Positions 1-11,958 of a stretch of DNA of 64,000 nucleotides are shown piece after piece; position 1 is the stretch's first letter; each line of letters starts with the position of its first letter. The position numbers and the translations under genes are program-made. The DNA is from Aralia elata (lineage: Eukaryota; Streptophyta; Magnoliopsida; Apiales; Araliaceae). The notes beneath the pieces are model-generated. The model was not told the origin of the DNA and made no database searches. It saw only the letters and a program-made list of their open reading frames with translations. Where the stretch lies: contig CM068382.1 in the NCBI GenBank assembly GCA_034770075.1, forward strand, positions 15,341,929 through 15,405,928. Direction: 5' to 3'.

Positions 1-3000
1 TAGTGTAGTCCACGTGCCACCACGTGGATGGACAAAATCTCGTTGAAGGGCGGAATCTGTGTAATGCACGTGTCAGAATAATTATGGGGTACGGATGTAA
101 TCTGGATCCAGGTGCTTTAAAAACCAAAGGCCATTCCATTCCAACGATAATCGACTTATCTGCACTTCGAGTAATTGTAGTTTACTGATCCACATATCAA
201 TGTTGACCTTTGCTGTTCTACCATTAAAATTCCAAGCCTACGTTTTCTTGTAACTAATTTTTATCAATATTAAGTATATTATAATGAAAATTAAATCGAA
301 ACAAACCAAACAATAAAAAAAGGGAGAAAAATGATAGCATAAGATTTAACATAAAAACCTTTAAAGAGAAAAATTATGGGTCAAATTCTGAATCTATACT
401 ATATCAATAATAATGGACTTATAATAATTCTATTAAGTTTTACGCCTTAAACTTCTAAAAAACTCGAGGTTACAAACTTACATAAATTATAATCTCTATG
501 AAATAATTTTTTACACAGAATAAAAGTTGCAAAAATCATTTTCTTCACACAAACACAAAATCGACTCACACATATTCAGATTCTACATGACTTTTGATTG
601 TACTACAGTTCAATAACTAAACATAATATTCTATTTTTAATAAATATTTTATTAAAAATAAGACACTTTCAAAATAATATTATTACCAAAAATAATATTC
701 CTTCTTAAAATAAAATATGATTCAAAAAGTATCCCAACACCTTAGCCAAGTAAAATTCTTCAAGGAAAATGTGGTGAATGATAATCCTTTGATTAATTAT
801 TACTCCTATAATTGCTAGCTAAAATTATGAGAAAAACATTGAATCATGTTTACGTTTCCATGATGTCGCAATAATTGTCACTATTTACTAGTACTATCAT
901 TTTCGGTTTTGAGGGTAAAACTGATTTATTATGATGGGGCGTCTTCCCATTGATTTCTCTCTTCCTTTCTAGCTAATTAAGAGGTTAGCGTTCATTAACA
1001 GCAATAAGCCAATAATTTTCATAAGTCATCTACTGAGGCGATGTGGTTGTAATTAATTCGCAATATGTGAAAGATGAAATGGTTACGCGTACAAAGAAGA
1101 AATAAATATTTTCCTTGTCTCCAAATAAATATTTCATTTCACAATGAACTTCTCTCGACTGTTACTAAAAAAAATTATAAATAAAAAAAAGAAAAATAAT
1201 ATGTATTGTAAATATTTACGCCGACTATTTAATTGATATTAGTAATAACTTTTGTAGATGGATGGTATAATAAGTGGAGTTCTCCTATAACATGTATTAA
1301 TAAGTTTCGCAATTATAATTCAGCATAAATTTATGACAATACATAACATGAGTCGTAAAAGAAATATGTTTTTACCGATGCAAATATATATTTTTGTCAA
1401 ATCAAATTAAGTTAAAATTTATAATAAGAGAATAAGTAAAAGAATTGTGTTTAAGGGCATTGTTTTCATAATATATTTAGAGAATAATTTATTTTTTAAA
1501 AAAAGAAACTCTTTTGTCAAAGAAAAAATAGATTTGAATTGGTGATAAAGCCAGTCTTAACTAATACTGGAACAATTGAGGAATTCTTTAATACATAGAC
1601 AGAGATATGTCACGCGTCGTTTAAACATTCTTTTTTTCGACTTATTTTATCGTTTCTGTGTGAAGGCGTTTACACGTTGTCGTCTTCAGCGTGGAAAACA
1701 CTGTGCTATCAATCACAGATCACAGATGACAAGTTGGTTTCACACTTTCCTTCAACAGAATTGTATTTGTCCCTTGGCCGGACGTGTGTGAGGTGGTGGA
1801 ACTTGGAAGGAGTTATTCAAGCAATAATTTCCGCGTTTCTCCTCCATTCTCTTCTCTCTTCCTCCCTGTTCCATTTGCCGCATTATCACCTCTACTACTA
1901 ACACATAGGAAGATATTTACATGATACATATATATATATATATATATATATGGGAAGTAATCAATAATCTATATAACAAAGTACAAGGGATTTTGAAAAC
2001 AAAAATTATTCCCGCCCACCCAACTTTTCATCAGGTCCGTCAAAAAAATGGGATAAATCCCACCGTTCCTTTTTTTTATATCCTTCTTTTTTCTTTATAT
2101 CCTTCTCATTCCATTTCATCTTCTCAAAAACTTCTGATCACAAGCCCTAAGGCTCTCATACTGCTCACATTTCTCAGACCGAAGGGGAGAAGGAAAGGGA
2201 GGAGAACTGTCGGTGGGAGGAAGCAGGAGGCGGCGAAGAAGAGATACAAAGAAGAGGAGTTTGAGTCGGCTGAAGAAGAGAAACCCCTTTCCCTCTGGTG
2301 TAGTGTAAATCAAGTATCTTAGGCAAGTGTAGTGTAGTAGTGTAGTGCCGTAGGCACGGGTGCTATAGCTAGTAAATGTATATTATGACATTATTCGAGT
2401 GAATATATTTTAGCAGGAAAAGATTTGTTATTAGTCGCGGATAATTTTTATTTTTTTTTAAATCCAGCTTAATGCCCTTACATAGGATCATATATGTGTT
2501 TTAGTTTACTTGAATGGATCACTTCCTATATATAAAATTTTAATATTTTTATAAGTAAAAGTATTAGTTACACGAGATCCTTCTTACCTGAATAGCAAGT
2601 AGAATCTACTATTATGTAAAAGAAGATCATGTGAAATTAAAATTATAAATAAGAAAAATGTAAGTCAAGTTTGACTAAGGCTATGTAATAAAACCAAAGT
2701 AAAACGACATAGTTTTACTCTCTAAGATTAAATTTTCTATTTTTGAATTTTATATAAGAAAATTCTTTAATTATAGTTTTTATATAAAATTACGACATGC
2801 ATTAGATTACCTTTCTCTTTATATACTCCTTCCATAGTCCGTCCTAAAAAGGATGAGCAGAGTACAATTTTACACAAATTAAGAAAAAAAAAAAAAAAAA
2901 AAAAGAGTAAAAAGTTCTAAATTTATCCTCATAAAATTATATAAAAGTGATGAATATTTTTATCATTTTATATTAATAAATCTTACTAAATTACGTATTT

Positions 3001-3955
3001 ATCTTTTAGTAAAAAGAAAAGTATATGTTTAGTTATCCTTATATATATATATATATACACGTACATATAATCATTTCATCCCAAAAGAATGGCTTTTGAT
3101 TGTTACGCGGCACTTTCAGACCTTCTGGGGGGTCGTTTGATTTATGGCGATGACCTTTTTTGTATTCTTTTTCTTTCTAGAGAGAGAGACTGAGAGGGGT
3201 GGTTGGAGGGAGAAAGGGCGAGGTAGCTGCACTTCTTGTGAAAAGGTCATCTTTTGACGCTCCCCTATTTCATTTCTTCCCTCAATTCATCATCTTTTTC
3301 CTTTTCCTTTTTGTAATTTTCCACTTCTTTTTTCTTCTTCCTCACTCTGTTTTCTTCTTCTAATTATGATCTCTCTCATTTTTCTCTGAAAAAGACTTGC
3401 TTCAACTTTACTGATCCTATCTGAAATTGGGAAAAGTTTCAATCTGTTCATAAATTTATCATCCCATTCCAAAAGGGTACCTTTGTTCTAAGCATTTAGG
3501 TTCTCTCTCGCGTAAAGAAAGATTGGAGCTTCATGTAAGAGATTTCCATTAATGGACCATTCTGTGTCCTTTTTTTCTGCAGATTTCGTTACTCCCAATC
3601 CTGTTACTCTCATCCATCCAATCAAATCTTCTTTTAATATAGTAGTATATTTTTGTTTATCTCTGCATAGCAGGTACAATTAATCTAATTCACTCAATTT
3701 CACCATTTGTTAATTCCTTGGTTTCCATTTTAAGTCTTGGAATCTCTACACAGTCCCTCCTATCCAGCTCATCCAATTGGGAATGTTCTTAAATCTGTTT
3801 TCCAATTTTCAATATCCCCTTTTTCTCTCTCTCTCTGTCACATACACACAATCATAAAGTATTGTTACATTGATTGACCAACCTTTTGTTTAAATTTTCA
3901 ACTGTTATTATTACTTCTTTATAGCAATTTCAATATTGTTGGTGGGTTTTTCTCA
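1..3955. other. Non-coding region upstream of the glutaredoxin gene
   Basis: No open frame here has recognisable protein character; those present are short and low-complexity. The stretch is AT-rich, with a (TA)n run near 1928-1950, an A-rich run near 2883-2904, and pyrimidine-rich tracts at about 3290-3370 and 3826-3838 that look like leader or promoter sequence of the gene starting at 3956. The segment from about 2824, with a CTCC-TTCC-type edge, resembles the end of a Stowaway-like MITE, but I could not find its partner end. Confidence 0.6.
11..72. promoter_or_regulatory. Cluster of three G-box (CACGTG) motifs
   Basis: The palindrome CACGTG occurs at 11-16, 21-26 and 67-72. G-boxes bind plant bHLH (for example PIF) and bZIP factors, and two of them 10 bp apart would be typical of a light- or ABA-responsive promoter. 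The gene they would serve is probably to the left, outside the window, because the next gene to the right starts almost 4 kb away. The motifs are seen directly; a regulatory role is inferred. Confidence 0.35.
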
Positions 3956-5260
3956 ATGGGTTGCGCTACTTCAAAGCAAAAACCGGTATGCCGGAACTGT
4001 AAGGAGGCTTTGGCACCCATGCCCCGAAGCTACTCGATGCACGTACACCACCCGCCGCAGCGCCAAGGTGACACCTACCACGTCGTAGCTCTCACCTCCA
4101 CCACATTGAATTTTCTCGAGCTCGATTCCTTCCATCAAAATCACCATATCGATAATAATGCTCCAATTGATGACATGAATATATGTGATGAAACTGATGA
4201 GGAAAAGATAAACAAGGAATTTTCAACGGGAATGATCGAGGCGAAATCATGGTCGAAAATGATCGACGAAAAGATACCAAAAGTTGCTCCAAGAACCCCA
4301 ATTCAAACCCCACCAGGGGAACCAGAGACGATCAATACGTGGGAGTTAATGGAAGGACTCGAAGACACTAGCCCTCTTCATCATCGCCATTTTCGTAGCT
4401 TTTCTTTCAGTGTTGGCCCCAATTCAGTTCCATCATTGTTGGATTATCCCACTCCAAAGGTGCAGGAAAATGGTAAAGCTTCTCCTAAGCCATTGTGGAT
4501 GGAGATTGCGGAAAATGAATCTGAATCAAATTCCAATTCTGATGGGACATCAATAGTATCCGAGTTTGATCCAGATATCATTACCCAATTGAGGAAATCA
4601 TTGGAAGAGCTACCGCCGGCTAATCCATTTCACCTCAAGCCATTTGTGAGTGAGAAAGAGCAGGCCTTGGCCGGCAACACTGAGGCATCGGATTTAACGG
4701 ATTCCAAGAGTTTAAATGGTTATAAACATGAGGTGTTTGCTAAGGAGAAGGTGGTTTTATACTTTACAAGCCTCAGAGGGGTGAGGAAGACTTATGAGGA
4801 TTGTTGCCATGTTAGAGTTATTTTAAAGGGATTAAATATTAAGGTTGATGAGAGGGATGTATCGATGCATTCGGGGTTTAAGGAGGAGTTGAAAGAGCTA
4901 ATGGGAGATGGCTTTAGTGGTGGTGGTTTGCCGAGGGTGTTTGTGGGGAAGAAATACATTGGTGGAGCTGAGGAAATACGGCGAATGAACGAAGAAGGGC
5001 AGCTTGAGAAGATGCTTGAAGGTTGTGAAATGGTGGATAATGGTGGTGGTGGTGGCGGCGAATTGTGTGAGGGATGTGGGGATGTAAGGTTTGTGCCTTG
5101 TGAGACATGTTCAGGGAGTTGTAAGATTTACTATGAAGCTGATTATGATGATGATGATGATGATGATGATGAAGAATGTGAAGAAGGTGAATGTGGGTTT
5201 CAAAGATGTCCTGATTGCAATGAGAATGGGCTTATACGCTGTCCGTTTTGTTGTGATTAA
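3956..5260 (+). CDS. Glutaredoxin-domain, cysteine-rich protein (At3g28850/At5g39865 type)
   Basis: Intact intronless frame of 434 residues. The N-terminus MGCATSKQ fits an N-myristoylation site (Gly2, Ser6) with a palmitoylatable Cys3, so membrane anchoring is likely. Residues 1-260 are a low-complexity linker rich in Ser, Pro and Glu. A glutaredoxin fold follows at about 264-355, with the VVLYFTSLRGVRKTYEDC start, the LPRVFV strand (the cis-Pro/GSH site) and the GGAEEI motif. The usual CPYC or CGFC active site is replaced by SLRG, as in this plant family, so ordinary thiol-disulfide oxidoreductase activity is doubtful. Residues about 371-433 hold four CxxC pairs (CEGC, CETC, CPDC, CPFC) that look like a DnaJ-like zinc-binding module. 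A poly-Gly stretch and an eight-Asp run are encoded by GGT and GAT repeats. The start was chosen because it gives the myristoylation motif. The substrate and pathway are unknown. Confidence 0.93.
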   Translation: MGCATSKQKPVCRNCKEALAPMPRSYSMHVHHPPQRQGDTYHVVALTSTTLNFLELDSFHQNHHIDNNAPIDDMNICDETDEEKINKEFSTGMIEAKSWSKMIDEKIPKVAPRTPIQTPPGEPETINTWELMEGLEDTSPLHHRHFRSFSFSVGPNSVPSLLDYPTPKVQENGKASPKPLWMEIAENESESNSNSDGTSIVSEFDPDIITQLRKSLEELPPANPFHLKPFVSEKEQALAGNTEASDLTDSKSLNGYKHEVFAKEKVVLYFTSLRGVRKTYEDCCHVRVILKGLNIKVDERDVSMHSGFKEELKELMGDGFSGGGLPRVFVGKKYIGGAEEIRRMNEEGQLEKMLEGCEMVDNGGGGGGELCEGCGDVRFVPCETCSGSCKIYYEADYDDDDDDDDEECEEGECGFQRCPDCNENGLIRCPFCCD

Positions 5261-5399
5261 GGAATTTTCTTCTTTCTCTTTTTTTGTGGTTTTTGTTTTG
5301 GGAGTTTTTGTGTTGTACAGAGTTTTGATACTTTTGAGAGGAATTTGTCAGGTAATTGCAAGAGATGATTACTGCAATACTTGATCCTTTCATGTTTTT

Positions 5400-5405
5400 A
5401 ATAAA
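5400..5405 (+). terminator. Polyadenylation signal AATAAA of the glutaredoxin gene
   Basis: A canonical AATAAA lies 140 bp after the stop codon of the glutaredoxin-domain gene, preceded by a T-rich stretch, as expected for a plant near-upstream element. Confidence 0.5.
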
Positions 5406-7641
5406 AGAAAAAGGAAAGAAAAGTAGGTGTGGCTTGTATTACTTGTAACATCCTTTCTTTTTAGCAATATTAACATACTTGAGGTGTGCAATTTCTTCGT
5501 TTTCTTCATGCTTGGGTGTCAACAGCAGAGCTCAAAAATATTTCTGAATTCTTGAAACTATTAAATGGTTGTTTTAGTTTCTCCTAAAAATCTAACCAGT
5601 GGATGTCATCAATTCCATGGTATCATGTCACACACTAGGGTTGATCTGCAAACAACAGATCGTTTCATGAGGGCTTTTTCAAGTATGCCATATTGGTTGG
5701 TCCAGATGAATAAGGGTTCTTAAAGTCATGTACTGATCAGCAGAATTACTACTAGGGTGATGAGTTAGGTGCAGCAGCATTTCTTGACGATATTGTTCAG
5801 AGCTCTATGGGGCTCAAGCCATTGATGGAAGTTAATTTACTCTGTCCAGGAATAAGAAAAGTGTCATTTCCAATTAAAATTCACATAACATAGGACACCG
5901 TACATTAAAGTTGTACAATATCAGTATATGATTGTATATAGCTTATGAAATTTTGAGCTGATTATATAAGATGGAAAATTATTTATGTCTACAAATCTCA
6001 TGACAAAGTTGGATCGTACCTAATGTGAAATCTAAGCGATAAAATAGAATTAATTAATGTGGGTCTATCTTAATTGTTTTTTTCTCTCATGTATCTATAT
6101 ACGGTGTTATTTATTATTACTCTAAATTTATCGTTATATATAGCCAGACTGATATATTATTGTATAGTTGAAGCAGCAGTATCATGACCATGAGGAGCTT
6201 TTAAGTAAAGATTGTACAGCTGAACGTGTCTCCACATTCTCGTGGACCCTTCTTTTCAATATATATACATTCACCGCTAGCTCCACTGCTCCAGTAGGCG
6301 TGGTAATTTACAACTCAAACTTGGTAGAATATATCAAGAAAAAGAGACGGGAAAAAAATTAAAGAGCTAGCCCTGGATTATGACACAACTAATAGAGAAA
6401 GAAAAAACAATTTCTGAGTATGAAAATTTTATTTTGTTGTTAAATACAAACCCAAGTTATAGACGTGTAGGTCAGCTTCAATTAGGGTGGCGCTGAGAGA
6501 TTCATTCTCTTGTTTTTTATTGGAGGGGGGAAAGGAGGGAGGGTGGAATTTAATATATTTCCTCTAGAATTCCTAACCGCTTATATGTATATTATATAAG
6601 TAGCCACCCAAGAGCTAAAATATCAATAAATAATCTAATTTAAATACTAATAAATAGTCTTAAAGCGAATTAGGTCAGCCCAGGTTCTCTGACCAGAAAA
6701 ATGAATGAGACATGGTAGGATGGTCAATCTTGTTTGCAAAAGAGTGGTTGCCCTCGATGCTTTCAAGATTCAATTAAGAAATTATTCCATTTCAAAATGC
6801 AGGGCAGTTCAGAAATCCATTAAATATTTCAACGCCTTGTTTACACGGTAAAAAGTCTATTATAGAAGAGCTGATTAGCCAAGCTAAGCTATGGTATGAA
6901 GACTTGAGAAGAAGAACCTAGTGCAGCTATTGTCAGTTCAAGATAGAGGGAAGCAGTCAGCAGAATTGACTGATTCTCAAACAGATTAAAGTATGCGAGA
7001 TAGATTAGTCCCAGACAATGCGGTCCCTCAGGTGGACACTAGTATTATGTTTTCCATCTGAGATTATCATTAAACAACATGTTGAGTTAGTAAAACACCC
7101 AGATAATACAAGTAATGTGTGCCAAAGCAAAAATGTGGATATGGTCCATGAATCCCCAGAAAAAATCATATCGCTATGGTCCATGATATATACCCAGATA
7201 TTACCTGCTGCTCATTCGTATCGATATGGTCCATCAATCCCCAGAAAAATCGCAACTGTAATCAAACATCATATGAATCCCCAGAAAAATCGCAACTGTA
7301 ACCAAACATCATTCAGTAGGGTCGGCCACAATTCATCCATAGAGAGGGAAAATGATAAGTAATGAACAATATCTGCAGTTTCTGGTTTAAGTTGCTAACT
7401 GCTGCCAACAGTCCGCCACTATAAACAGGTTAGTACAAATGCAGAAGCAGAAAAACAGCAATTCTAGCTTTAAATCATTCAAAAGTACACTAATTATTAT
7501 TTAATTAATAATCCTCAGTGTCTCAAGGACAAAATCCAGGTGGCTATACAACAAAAATATTGCTATTCATACAACAATGATCATATAAACAACTTAGAAG
7601 ATGTATATTACTACCGCCTAAAACCTAATTCTACTAATTGT
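5406..7641. other. Intergenic sequence
   Basis: No gene recognised. AT-rich sequence; the only clear structure is the short tandem repeat at 7143-7311 listed separately. Confidence 0.6.
7143..7311. repeat. Degenerate tandem repeat, unit about 40 bp
   Basis: The phrase AATCCCCAGAAAAATCGCAA followed by CTGTAAtCAAACATCAT occurs twice in tandem (about 7236 and 7276). A related unit, GGTCCATgAATCCCCAGAAAAA, starts at about 7144, and TATGGTCCAT recurs at about 7175 and 7225. No coding potential is apparent. Confidence 0.7.
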
Positions 7642-8052
7642 TCACTTTTTAACACCATGGCTACCCAAATTAGCTGGCAGCTTTGGCTTCACGAGTGAGC
7701 GTCTCAAACCAAAAGAGCTCCCTTAGCAAAGTAACTGCTGTTGACAACAGCATTAGCAGCTGCAACAGCAGTTCTCCCTGTATATGATGCTGACTTCTGA
7801 TATGTGGTACGTCTCATCCACAGCTTTAACAGTTCCCATGCCTGCATGAACCTTATCTGTGAGTCCGAATTTGTCGCTCAGCTCCGCCACTTTGGTCACT
7901 GCTCGTGATGAGACTCATCAAAAGCTTTGGCTTTCGTTAATGTGTCTTTTCCCTATACAAATCAAATCCCTTTGTGATCATGGTTTTAACAACTTCCCGT
8001 GCAACAATTACAGCTTCCCCAGGCGTAGAAATAAATTGGCTCATTGATTGCC
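7642..8052 (-). pseudogene. Last exon of a BPA1-like (ACD11-binding partner, RRM family) gene, frame-broken
   Basis: Reading the minus strand from 8052 gives, in shifting frames, SQFISTPGEAVIVA, VVKTMITKGFDL, then KAKAFDESH, VTKVAELSDKFGLTDKVHAG, VKAVDETYHISE, SYTGRTAVAAANAVVNSSYF, AKGALLV and AKAAANLGSHG, ending at a TGA at 7644-7642. This order matches the conserved C-terminal half of plant BPA1-like proteins, which pair an N-terminal RRM with this helical region and bind the sphingolipid-transfer protein ACD11. There are at least four frame changes (near 7670, 7790, 7910 and 7950) and a stop inside the ALWVS-like segment. A plausible 3' splice site (GCAG) lies just before 8052. I found no RRM exon upstream to 9200. 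It is either a truncated pseudogene or a badly sequenced exon; the family assignment is from memory of the conserved motifs. Confidence 0.55.
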
Positions 8053-10473
8053 CTGCTACAATAAGTGTATGCTTAGCATAGCAAGTACAGTTGGCCCGGC
8101 CCCAATTAAAAAGAAAAGGATAATGTTTAAACACTTCAATAGTTGAGGCTAAACAGCATAGGAGATGACTGGCTATGTTTTAAACAAGTTGTAGTGCATT
8201 GAGATGTTGCAAACACTTCAGAGAGGTCACTCTAACATATCTCTCTCATTATTTATAGAAGGGAGTTAAGATGGGGATAATTATCTTAACTAGTCAAAAA
8301 AGAACCATACCGTTGAGATACTTCCATTGTCCACATTCGATGCATGCCTGTAGCAAATATCGGATTCATCTATATATGTTCCACAGGGAGCTATGCATAC
8401 GCACTGAATCCGTATCCCTGCACCGTATCCTTCCTCCTTAGGCCTACGTACATCAATGTGTCACAAAGGAATTGAATTTCTCTACCTTTCAAGAGATCAT
8501 TTATTCGCGTTCAACATCTTAAAATAATACGAAATTTCAGCCACTAAAACAAATAGTAACAGCATAATATGTTTGGGACCAAAACAAAGGTTTGATTCCT
8601 TAATTAGTGAGTGAACCTGGTGAAGCAAAAACCTATTCGAACAAATAATTGACCACTGTGATTAGTGAGAAAAATATATCACCATACCAACATGTAAATT
8701 CTATCAACTTCAATTTATTGTTTCAGTAAGGCCATCATTGTTGGGAAAAGGAGTGAATTTTTTTCGGATGGTGGAATAATGTAGTTGTCAGAGAGAGGAA
8801 AGCAATGCCAATTGTTAGGGAATAATCACATATATCAGGGTTTCCACCAAAGAACATAATCTTTCCCAAATGAAATGTTAATTTTGAAGTTACATATCTC
8901 AACCTGAAAAATGTGCAACGGATTATAACAATGTGCTATTTGATTATTCAATACCAGTATAAACGGAGACCAAGATCCTGATAGGCACGATTATCCAAAA
9001 ATTCCTTCTTCTTCTTTTTTTCTCATGTTTAAATTATGAAATTCGTTCTGTAAACAGTTCCCAGTAAACAATTTTCCAGTGGAAGAAACACAGTTCCGAA
9101 TACTGGGTTCTAACAATTAGTGCCAACTGCCAAACAATATACACCTAAAATAATTTTACAGAAAAAGAAAAGACAAAACATTCAATAAATTAATCAAGAA
9201 CTTATGAACTGACTGATACCAATACATACCTTATTCTGATGGGATAATCAGTTCAATTGAATGAAGCATGGAAAGAGACTATCAGCGCCTCCCCTCCCCT
9301 CCCCCTCCCCCCCTCCCAACGAACCCCACCCCCAGTCGGTTAAATAACTCCGTCATTTGTATGCGACCACCTCCCGGTCGGTTAACTCCATCCAAAGTGT
9401 GTCGGTTGACAACTGGACTTTTATCTCTAATAACAGGAAACAAACTCACAAACAACACTAACATAAAACAGTAAACCTGAGACCAATTGGCAATTCTATT
9501 ATGGCACCTTTTAGTTAACAGAGAGTTATCTTTTCTTTATTTATTCTCGTGACGTAAAATAAAAGAAACTCTTTTATTTATCTATTTTTATATTTATCAA
9601 TCTATCTTTCTATTTATACTTGATATAATTACAGGATAATATTAAAGGCTTCAAGTGATGGTGACATTAAATAAGATAAATTGTACTTTATGACATAGTC
9701 AATTATAAGATAATATATTTACTTAACTAATGTAATGATAACACATAATTTAAGATAAAAAAATATTGAGACCGACAACATTACCCATAATTAAAGTATA
9801 ATTTGGTTCGTTCGATTCATTCTCGTTAATAAAATAGTAAGAATTAATCATAAAATTAATTTACCTAATATTATTTTCGTTCTAAATTATAAAATTATTA
9901 TTGACTTTTGAAAATCAGTTTGAGACATTTTTAAATTCAAATTTAAGATAATTCATTAAAAATTATAAGATAATAAATTTTACAATGAGTGACACTTTTT
10001 TTTTTTTGCTAAATTGAGTGACACTTTTTACATATATAGTTTACAATATTCATTGTATTAACTAAATAAAAAGAGTTCGTGTCAATTTTAAGTTTGAAAT
10101 TGTCTTTAATTTACTTCAAAAAGTTAAGAATTGTCTTATATTATGGAATGGAAGAAGTATTAATTTATTATTAAAACGTGTATATTTTTTTATTACTGCT
10201 TAGATAACATAATGTGACTATGATTTGCCTAAGACTCACAAACACATAATTCAAAGATATATTTAATCAAGTTATATTTAAAAAAAAAAAACATATTGAA
10301 TTCGTCATGTTTAGTTTTGTCCAAAACAATATTGATATTAAGTAGGAAAAAAAATCTAACGGAATATAATTTTTACGGAGGGATATATATACTATATAAG
10401 CTCTTCAACGAATCAAAGTGTGCAAAAATCCTTTAAAAAATGGTAGCATTACTTTAATCTCAAAGAAAAAGCT
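8053..10473. other. Intergenic sequence; RRM exons expected but not found
   Basis: If the BPA1-like gene were complete, its RRM exons should lie here on the minus strand; I could not read an RNP1 or RNP2 motif in any frame. The stretch contains a C-rich tract at 9285-9333 and AT-rich sequence from 9540 on. Confidence 0.5.
9285..9333. repeat. C-rich low-complexity tract (G-rich on the minus strand)
   Basis: The run is almost all C with occasional T and A. The minus strand carries repeated blocks of four or more G with short spacers, a pattern that can form a G-quadruplex. Open frames across it, on both strands, are low-complexity artefacts. Confidence 0.6.
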
Positions 10474-11958
10474 AGAGGTGGGCATGGGATAAGGCCTTGA
10501 GGGAAAAGAAAATCAAAGATATGGTGCGCACTTTGACAACAGAAAAAGAATCCTATTTCGAATGTGGGAGTGGCGAATTTTTGTTAGTTTATGTTCGCTA
10601 TAGCTCAAGTCAAGAATCAACAATTTATCTAAAACTTTGCTCAAGGGCTGAAGGGCAGAAATGCACAACAGACCGGCTCATTAAGTCTTAGACTGTGACC
10701 AGGTCAGGTCAAGATGTTGACTTAGGTCTGTAAGGTCATGTCAAGTTTTGGTTATTGGACTGTGGTTTGATTGATCCTTCTCCCTCTTTTTTTTCTTTTA
10801 ATGTTAAATATTAAATATTAAAAGTATAAATTATAAAATATAAATTAATAAAATTTTGTAAAAATGATACAAGATTTTTGAGATTTATTTTATTTTTAAC
10901 ATTCTACTGTACCCCAATATAAGTTGGATGATTAGAACAAAAATAAATATATTCCTCTTAAATTAAAGAAAATGTAATTTAGATGTAATTGGAATATAAA
11001 GCAAATTGATTTCCTAAATGTATGTCTATTATGCACTGTTTGTCTTCATAGAAAATATAATTTGAATACAAATTATTGCAATACATGTGACTATAGATGC
11101 AAAATAAAATTAATTTAATATAAATTACACTTTCATATTTTGAATATAAAGTTAGTTTCTATTTTATTTTCTTTTAGTACTAGAATCAGTTAGACAGATA
11201 TTTTGTAAAGTTTAAATACACATATACCTTTTCCTTTATGGTCATTAAACATTTACATAGTTATATCTCAAGTATTATTTTCAATTAGTTTTCTAATTGC
11301 TTCATGGAATTATTCTTTAAATTGCTACAATAGAATACCTGAAAATAACCAAAATCATAAATCCCCCTAAGAATTTAGCATATCCAAATTAATGAAGAAC
11401 TTGAGTATTTACAAAAAAAATTAACTTATTATTTAATATTAAATATTAGTTTATTGATGTATTAATTAATGTTTAACATTAAAATAGCAAGGAATATTAA
11501 TAAAATTTTAGTGTTAAATATTAGTAATTTAGTATTTACAATAAACTAACTTATTATTAATATTTAATCAATTAAGTAACTAACTTATTATTAATATTAA
11601 GTATACTATTGAAGATGTATATGAATTAAATGTATTTACAAGAAATCAAGAATGAATAATTAAAATTTTAAACTTTATTGATGTATTAATTAAAATTATA
11701 ATTTATAAATTACAATAATAAATAAGTAAAAATTTATACTTCATTGATTAATAATAATAATTTTAAAGTTCAAAAATTACAAATAACTAGATAAAAAATT
11801 AGGTCAGACCAGGTCTAAGGCCAGGCCAGATCAGGCTTTTTTGTAGGTCAGGTCAGACAGATTTCTATTTTAAAAGACCAACATTTTCAAGTCTTATAGG
11901 TCGAACTTGACCGGTCCAAACCTTGACCAGACCTGACCTTTTGTGCACCCCTACTCTA
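10474..11958. mobile_element. Non-autonomous hAT-like DNA transposon
   Basis: The left end reads TAGAGGTGGGCATGGG and the right end, on the opposite strand, TAGAGTAGGGGTGCACAA: imperfect terminal inverted repeats of the (C/T)AGGGGTG-type common in plant hAT elements. Both subterminal regions are packed with GTCAGG/GGTCA motifs (10695-10745 and 11800-11940), in opposite orientation at the two ends, as expected for transposase-binding repeats. The AT-rich middle encodes nothing recognisable. I could not identify a convincing 8-bp target-site duplication, so the exact edges are approximate. Confidence 0.6.

Noticed and set aside
1576..2322. Overlapping short open frames as genes
   Set aside because: Low-complexity Lys/Glu/Arg-rich or Ile/Tyr-rich translations that overlap in opposite strands, with no family motif.
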